A stretch of 64,000 bases of DNA from Brevibacterium sp. JSBI002 (GTDB taxonomy: Bacteria > Actinomycetota > Actinomycetes > Actinomycetales > Brevibacteriaceae), in contig NZ_CP110341.1 in assembly GCF_026013965.1 (NCBI RefSeq), forward strand, positions 1,612,001-1,676,000, written 5' to 3'. Positions within the stretch are counted from its first letter, which is position 1. The number at the start of each line of letters is the position of its first letter. Positions 59,014 through 64,000 of the stretch are shown here, piece by piece. A program made the translations under genes and the position numbers. Under the pieces are notes generated by a model. The model was not told the DNA's origin. It made no database searches and saw nothing but the letters and a program-made list of their open reading frames with translations.

Positions 59014-62000
59014 ATGAACGATATGTCGAACGACGGCACAGAGTCGACAGATCCGACCGAAGGCATTCTCGCGGACCTCGCGAATCTGCAGCACTCGGCG
59101 GGTGCCAAGAACGCCGAACACGAGGATGTCGACGACAGCGTGCGTGCGCGCCTTGATGACATCGCCGAGGCGGCCGAATCGTTGCGTATCGGCGATGCCG
59201 ATGACAGCGACGATGATGAGGGCGAAGAGCCGACTCCTCGCCGAGGCGGGCAGAAGTCCGCACGCGATGCCGTGGCCAACCGGGGACTCGTCTTCGAGGA
59301 ATTCGTGCGCGGAGACACGGACGACGATGACGATGATCACGACGACGCCGACGATGCCGATGGCGACGACGAGGACGATGCTGCGTCGCAGGCTTCGCCG
59401 GGCTTCGACCCGCGCAATCCCTTCGCGGCCCCGGCCGCTCCGGCTGCCGCACCCGAACACCGCACCACTCCAGCCGTGCCCTATGACGGCGGCCTGATCT
59501 TCCAGGTGCCGAAGGCCGAACACGCCGAGGTCATCACGATCGACGACGATGACTCCGACGATGACTGGGATGATTCCCACGACTCCGATGACGACACGTC
59601 GTCCTCACAGGAGAACCCCCAGAACGACCGCGGTGAGGACGATTCCTCCAGCGGTCCGCGCCGGCGGCGAGGCGGCCGCGGGCGCCGATCGCGGGGTCGC
59701 GATGACTCCCACGACGATTCCCCTGACTCCGACGACGACTCGAAGGACTCCGAGGACGATTCCTCGGACTCTGCCGGCAAGCCGGATGCGAAGTCGTCGA
59801 AGCGGGGATCTCGGTCGAGCAATCGCGGTTCGAAGCGCTCCGATGCGGACGCCGAGGACTCACAATCGAAGTCGGATCATCAAGACTCCGATCACAAGGA
59901 AGCCGACCACAGGGACTCCGACGATTCGGATTCGGACGATGGTGATGACGACTCCGACGGCGGCTCGCGCCGTCGCCGCCGTCGCCGGTCTCGCACCCGC
60001 AGCACCGACCGCGACGAAGTCACCTCGCTCAAGGGTTCGACCCGCCTCGAGGCAAAGCGACAGCGTCGTAAGGAGGGCCGCGAAGCCGGACGTCGCCGCC
60101 CCATCATCACCGAAGCCGAATTCCTCGCTCGACGTGAATCCGTCGACCGGACCATGCTGGTGCGGGAGAGCGGCGACCAGACTCAACTCGTCGTCGTCGA
60201 AGACGGGATCGCTGTCGAGCACTACCTCAAGGAGAACCGTCAGCAGTCCTCGCTCATCGGCAACGTCTACTTGGGCAAGGTCCAGAACGTGCTGCCGAGC
60301 ATGGAGGCGGCTTTCATCGACATCGGCAAGGGCCGCAACGCCGTGCTCTACGCCGGCGAAGTCAACTGGGACGCCCTCGGCATGGACGGCAAGGCGCGCC
60401 GCATCGAAACCGCGCTGAGTCCCGGCGATGCCGTGCTCGTGCAGGTGACGAAGGACCGATCGGACACAAGGGCGCCCGTCTGACCAGCCAGATCTCTCTG
60501 CCCGGCCGGTTCCTCGTATACGTACCGGGCAATTCGATGACCGGAATCTCGCGGAAGCTGCCCGACAACGAACGCGCACGCCTGAAGAAGCTGCTCAAAC
60601 AGCTCGTCGGCGATTCGAACGGCGTCATCGTGCGCACCGCTGCCGAAGGCGCCACCGACTCCGACCTGTCACGTGACGTCGAACGTCTCGCCAAACGGTG
60701 GGAGACGATCGAGAAGAAGTCGAAGTCGACGAAGGTGCTGGCCCCGCAGCTGCTCTACAGCGAGCCGGACATGATCGTGCGCATCATCCGTGATGTCTTC
60801 AACGAGGACTTCAGCTCGCTCGTCATCGACGGCGACGGCGCATGGAACACCATCCACGAGTACGTCGAATCCGTCGCCCCGGACCTGCTCGATCGCGTCC
60901 ACAGCTACAACGAGGACGAGGACATCTTCGACCACTACAGGATCGAAGAGCAGATCCAGAAGGCGCTGCAGCGCACCGTGAATCTGCCCTCGGGAGGTTC
61001 ACTCGTCATCGACCGCACGGAAGCGATGACGGTCGTCGACGTCAATACCGGCAAATTCACCGGCTCCGGAGGCAACCTCGAGGAGACTGTGACCCGCAAC
61101 AACCTCGAAGCCGCCGAGGAAGTCATTCGACAGATCCGCCTGCGCGACATCGGCGGAATCATCGTCGTCGACTTCATCGACATGGTGCTCGAGTCCAACC
61201 GCGACCTCGTGGTGCGCCGCCTCGTCGAGTGCCTCGGTCGCGACCGGACGAAGCATCAGGTCGCCGAGGTGACATCGCTGGGACTCGTGCAGATGACGCG
61301 CAAGCGCATCGGCACCGGACTCGCCGAATCCCTGGTCAGCGCCGGCGAGGACCTCACCGGCCGGGGGCTGCTGCTGCCGGGTTCGGAAGAAGACGGATCG
61401 AAGACCCACCGCGGCAGCCGCTCGTCGAACCACGACAACCGCCGTGACCGCAAGCGGCGGGGCGACTCAGGCTCGAAGTCCAAGCACAATGAGTCCGAAC
61501 CGACAGATGAGACAGTGTCATCGGATGCTTCTCGGTCAGCCGTCGCTGCGATCGCGAAAGCCACCCTGAAGAAGGATGATGCCGATTCGACCGAATCGTC
61601 GTCCGACGCTCAGACTCAGTCCGATGCCTCGGCGAATGACGGCGAGAACGGAAAGCCCCGCTCGCGTTCGCGCAACGGACGGCGTCGTTCTCGCTCGAAC
61701 CGCGGAGACGACTCGCAGACCGAGACGCCCGACGAGAAGTCGGGTGGGAAGGAGAAATCAAGCGGCGACGAGCAGGCGCCGGCAGAAGCGAAGACTGCAG
61801 CCGAGCAGCAGCCTGCAGCCGAACAGAAGCCTGCAGCCGAGCAGCAGCCTGCAGCCGACGAGCCGAAGGATCTGCCGCTGATGATCGGCGCGGACAGCGA
61901 GACGAAGGTCGCCGCGGCTGAACCGGTCAAGAGCACTCCGGCGAAGAGGCGCGAACCGGCGAAGAAGGCCCCTGCCCCCAAGCAGGAGCAGCTGCCCACC

Positions 62001-62027
62001 TCGTTCGTCATCATCGGCGAGGACTGA
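59014..62027 (+). CDS. rne: ribonuclease E/G family protein, frameshifted in this sequence
   Basis: The protein is about 1004 residues after correction. Residues 1-370 are disordered: very acidic Asp/Ser-rich blocks and basic Arg blocks. The S1 domain follows (IGNVYLGKVQNVLPSMEAAF), then the nuclease core with the metal-binding Asp residues in VVDVNTGKFTG and IIVVDFIDM. Near 60456 one C is missing (family KDPIGHKGARLTSQ; here phase is lost after KD), so the frame ends at 60483 and resumes at once in another phase. The zinc-link CxxC expected before GRG is absent (SAGEDLTGRGL). The tail has AAEQQP repeats. It cleaves AU-rich RNA and processes rRNA. Confidence 0.92.
61798..61860 (+). repeat. 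18-bp coding repeat in the rne tail
   Basis: Three units of GCAGCCGAGCAGCAGCCT or close variants (61798, 61816, 61834) plus a half unit encode AAEQQP/AAEQKP. A likely site of length variation. Confidence 0.85.
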
Positions 62028-62052
62028 ACGCCTCTGCTGAGTTGAGACAGAA

Positions 62053-62093
62053 GACAGCGCCCCGCCGACGGATGACGTCGACGGGGCGCTGTC
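62053..62093. terminator. bidirectional terminator after rne
   Basis: GACAGCGCCCCGCCGAC pairs with GTCGACGGGGCGCTGTC (one wobble pair) around GGATGAC, between the convergent rne and SPFH genes. Confidence 0.88.
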
Positions 62094-62120
62094 GTCTGCG
62101 GTGGAACCAGCTGCCGGCGG

Positions 62121-63518
62121 TCAGCCTGCCGACTGCTGGTTGCGGGTGGTGCTGATCGTCGGCTGTGCGGCCTGGTCACCGCAGAGGACGATCATCAGGT
62201 TCGATACGAGGTCGCTGCGTTCGGTCTGCCCGAGTCTGACGATCTGCCGTCCTTCGATCTCCTCGATCGCCGTCTCGACCATGCCCACAGCTCCTTCGAC
62301 GATGAGCTGACGGGCAGCGACGACGGCCGTGGCCTGTTGCCGCTGGAGCATGGCACGGGCGATCTCAGGGGCGTAGGCCAATTGGGTGATGCGCGATTCG
62401 ATGACCGTGACGCCAGCAGCCATGACGCGGGCGGCGACCTCATCGGAGAGCCGTGAGGTGATCTCGTCTGCGTTGTCGCGCAGCGACATGCGGCGCGGAT
62501 CCGAGGAATCGTAGGCGTAGGAGTTCGCGATGTGCCGAACGGCGGTCTCTGCCTGGATCGCGACGAACTCCTCGAAGTCATCGACCTCGAACATCGCCTG
62601 TGCGGTGTCGCGGACCTGCCAGACGACCACAGCGCCGATCTCGATCGGATTGCCATCGAGGTCATTGACCTTCAGCGTCGAGGTCTCATGGTTGCGGATG
62701 CGCGTCGAGATCTGATCCTTCGTGTAGAAGGGATTGACGAATCGCAGACCCGACTGCCTGACCGTTCCGACGTACTTGCCGTAGAGCTGGAGGACGACGG
62801 CATGTCCTGGCGCCACCGAAGTGCAGCCCTTGAACAGGAACATCGAAGCGATGAAGCTGAGGACGGCGACGATGAAGAGGACGACACCGACGACGACTTG
62901 GGCGAAGGTCATGACGAACCCGATGATGCCCAGGAGCACAGCGAGGAGCAGCAGGACGATGGCGCCGACGATGGCGAAGTAGCCCGAAACCCCGCCTGCC
63001 GGCTTCTCTCGGACACGTTCGCCATCGGGTGAGACGATGCGCGTCGGTGCAGAATTCCCCTGACCCGAGGCAGATGGGCCGCGGTGGGAATCTGGTGTCT
63101 GCATAGTCGACCGTCTGGTCCCAGGGGGAGAAGCCTGTGGCGAGACAGGCCCGGACCCGGCGGCCGGACCCGGACCCGAATCGGCGGGCTGCCCGTACGA
63201 GCGGCGTCTCTGCGGTGCCGGTGGCAGCGGTGCGCCTTCACGGTGGTGCGGTGGCGCACCGGTGTTCGCCTGAGCACCGGCCGGCGGACCGTACGGCGCC
63301 GTCGTTCCCGAGCCGCCGACCGCCCCGGACTGAGCGCCCTGCGAACCATAGTGGCCATTGGGATTCGTCACCGCCTCCGCCCCGGGATAGGCCGCGGGCT
63401 GACTGTGCCCTGCCTGGATATGTGTGCTCGGATCTCCGCTGGGTACGGGGCCGCGATCAGTGGTCGGGTTCGACGCTCGAATGGGTCGCTGATCTGGCTG
63501 CTGGGGGTTCTGAGTCAT
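62121..63518 (-). CDS. SPFH/band-7 domain protein with Pro-rich N-terminus
   Basis: This 465-residue protein has residues 1-175 as a low-complexity Pro/Gly/Ser/Gln-rich cytoplasmic segment. Two membrane helices follow (about 180-205 and 208-232, YFAIVGAIVLLLLAVLLGII and VVVGVVLFIVAVLSFIASMF), then the SPFH domain: APGHAVVLQLYGKYVGTVRQ, GLRFVNPFY, VNDLDGNPIEIGAVVVWQV, ESRITQLAYAPEIARAMLQR. Such proteins form flotillin-like membrane scaffolds. Role unknown here; transcribed alone. Confidence 0.88.
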   Translation of the reverse strand: MTQNPQQPDQRPIRASNPTTDRGPVPSGDPSTHIQAGHSQPAAYPGAEAVTNPNGHYGSQGAQSGAVGGSGTTAPYGPPAGAQANTGAPPHHREGAPLPPAPQRRRSYGQPADSGPGPAAGSGPVSPQASPPGTRRSTMQTPDSHRGPSASGQGNSAPTRIVSPDGERVREKPAGGVSGYFAIVGAIVLLLLAVLLGIIGFVMTFAQVVVGVVLFIVAVLSFIASMFLFKGCTSVAPGHAVVLQLYGKYVGTVRQSGLRFVNPFYTKDQISTRIRNHETSTLKVNDLDGNPIEIGAVVVWQVRDTAQAMFEVDDFEEFVAIQAETAVRHIANSYAYDSSDPRRMSLRDNADEITSRLSDEVAARVMAAGVTVIESRITQLAYAPEIARAMLQRQQATAVVAARQLIVEGAVGMVETAIEEIEGRQIVRLGQTERSDLVSNLMIVLCGDQAAQPTISTTRNQQSAG

Positions 63519-63658
63519 GCTCCCAGTCTAGGTCAGGTAATGAGACGGGAATCTCAAACAGCCGTGGAACGGCCAGTTTCGTAACGGTTCGATAACTGAA
63601 ACGGTCCCACAACTTGGAACGCTTGAATGTGACCCAAGTCTCAGTAGGTTGTCACACT

Positions 63659-64000
63659 ATGAATGATCTTCAGATTTCAGCAGCGCCGGTGTCCCCGGTC
63701 GACGGTGCCATCAATTCCTGGTTCGATCCGATCGCGACATGGTTCGGCAGTATCATCTTCTTTCCGATCTCCATCGGAGAGATCTCTTTTCCATTCGTCG
63801 TCCTGTGGCTGATCTTTGCGGCGGCGGTCTTCACGGTCTACTTCGGCTTCATCCAAGCTCGAGGAGCCAAGCTGTCGCTCGAGATCATCCGTGGAAAATT
63901 CTCCTCGAAGTCCGATCCGGGTGAGGTCAGCCACTTCCAGGCACTGGCCTCTGCGCTGTCGGGCACCGTCGGTCTCGGCAATATCGCCGGTGTCGGAGTG
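63659..64000 (+). CDS. sodium:alanine/glycine symporter (AGCS family), N-terminal part
   Basis: The first 114 codons of the gene are present before the right edge. After a periplasmic or cytoplasmic start with WFDPIATWFGS, a membrane helix (VVLWLIFAAAVFTVYFGFIQ) is followed by VSHFQALASALSGTVGLGNI and AGVGV, the AGCS signature. The full protein is usually about 480-500 residues. It imports Ala or Gly with sodium. Confidence 0.92.
   Translation, partial: MNDLQISAAPVSPVDGAINSWFDPIATWFGSIIFFPISIGEISFPFVVLWLIFAAAVFTVYFGFIQARGAKLSLEIIRGKFSSKSDPGEVSHFQALASALSGTVGLGNIAGVGV

Noticed and set aside
59014..62027. Two separate genes in the rne region
   Set aside because: The two frames meet exactly within a conserved RNase E/G motif, and one added C restores a continuous family-typical protein.

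Overview
The window is high-GC bacterial DNA whose gene order and protein families point to an actinobacterium. The best fit is the Micrococcales, probably Brevibacterium (inference: atp operon, then DUF2550, murA and nucS; ultrashort ileS T-box; clpP1P2-clpX with a ClgR-type box; paired dynamin-like GTPases). No rRNA, CRISPR array, prophage or origin was found.

Region 1-5.4 kb is a graveyard of insertion sequences: the 5' part of an ISL3-family element cut by the window edge, a decayed IS1634-like (IS4 superfamily) transposase, an inactivated IS110-family element with a possible bridge-RNA leader, and an intact IS3-family element of 1331 bp. From 5.8 to 14.6 kb lies the complete F1Fo ATP synthase operon atpBEFHAGDC followed by a DUF2550 membrane protein and murA, whose active-site Cys is Asp. 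A second, almost identical IS3 copy with a 3-bp target duplication (CAT) follows at 14.9-16.2 kb, so two direct IS copies bracket the ATP synthase/murA block. Then come a truncated AbiEi-like gene, the mismatch-repair endonuclease gene nucS, and a DivIVA/Scy-like coiled-coil gene.

Region 19.7-31.7 kb holds a thiolase, a thiamine-binding-type protein, tRNA-Arg, two overlapping dynamin-like GTPase genes, a single-stranded-DNA-binding protein, a lipoprotein, the ABC-F translation factor EttA (frameshifted here), an acyl-CoA thioesterase TesB (frameshifted), a hotdog thioesterase, and a truncated haemoglobin at the end of a pepN-mscS-glbO unit (31.3-35.4 kb). Region 35.6-39.8 kb carries a DsbA-like protein, rpiB, a zinc alcohol dehydrogenase, tRNA-Pro, tRNA-Gly and a Tat-type (alpha/alpha)6-barrel protein.

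Region 40-44.3 kb is the protein quality-control cluster tig, clpP1, clpP2, clpX. It is followed by an MFS exporter, an AIM24 protein, valS, a membrane acyltransferase (frameshifted), and an SDR. Next is the T-box-controlled unit ileS-folC-DUF4233 with ndk close behind, then a VKOR-type thiol oxidoreductase, RNase E/G (frameshifted), an SPFH protein, and the start of an AGCS sodium:alanine symporter cut by the right edge.

Five conserved genes carry a small indel (four single-base losses in G/C runs and one CT expansion at the start of ileS). As several are normally essential, sequence or assembly error is the most economical reading. No wholly new system is evident. The most informative signals are the MurA Asp substitution, the ultrashort ileS T-box, the ClgR box before clpP1, the paired IS3 copies with a junction promoter, and an RNase E/G without the zinc-link cysteines.
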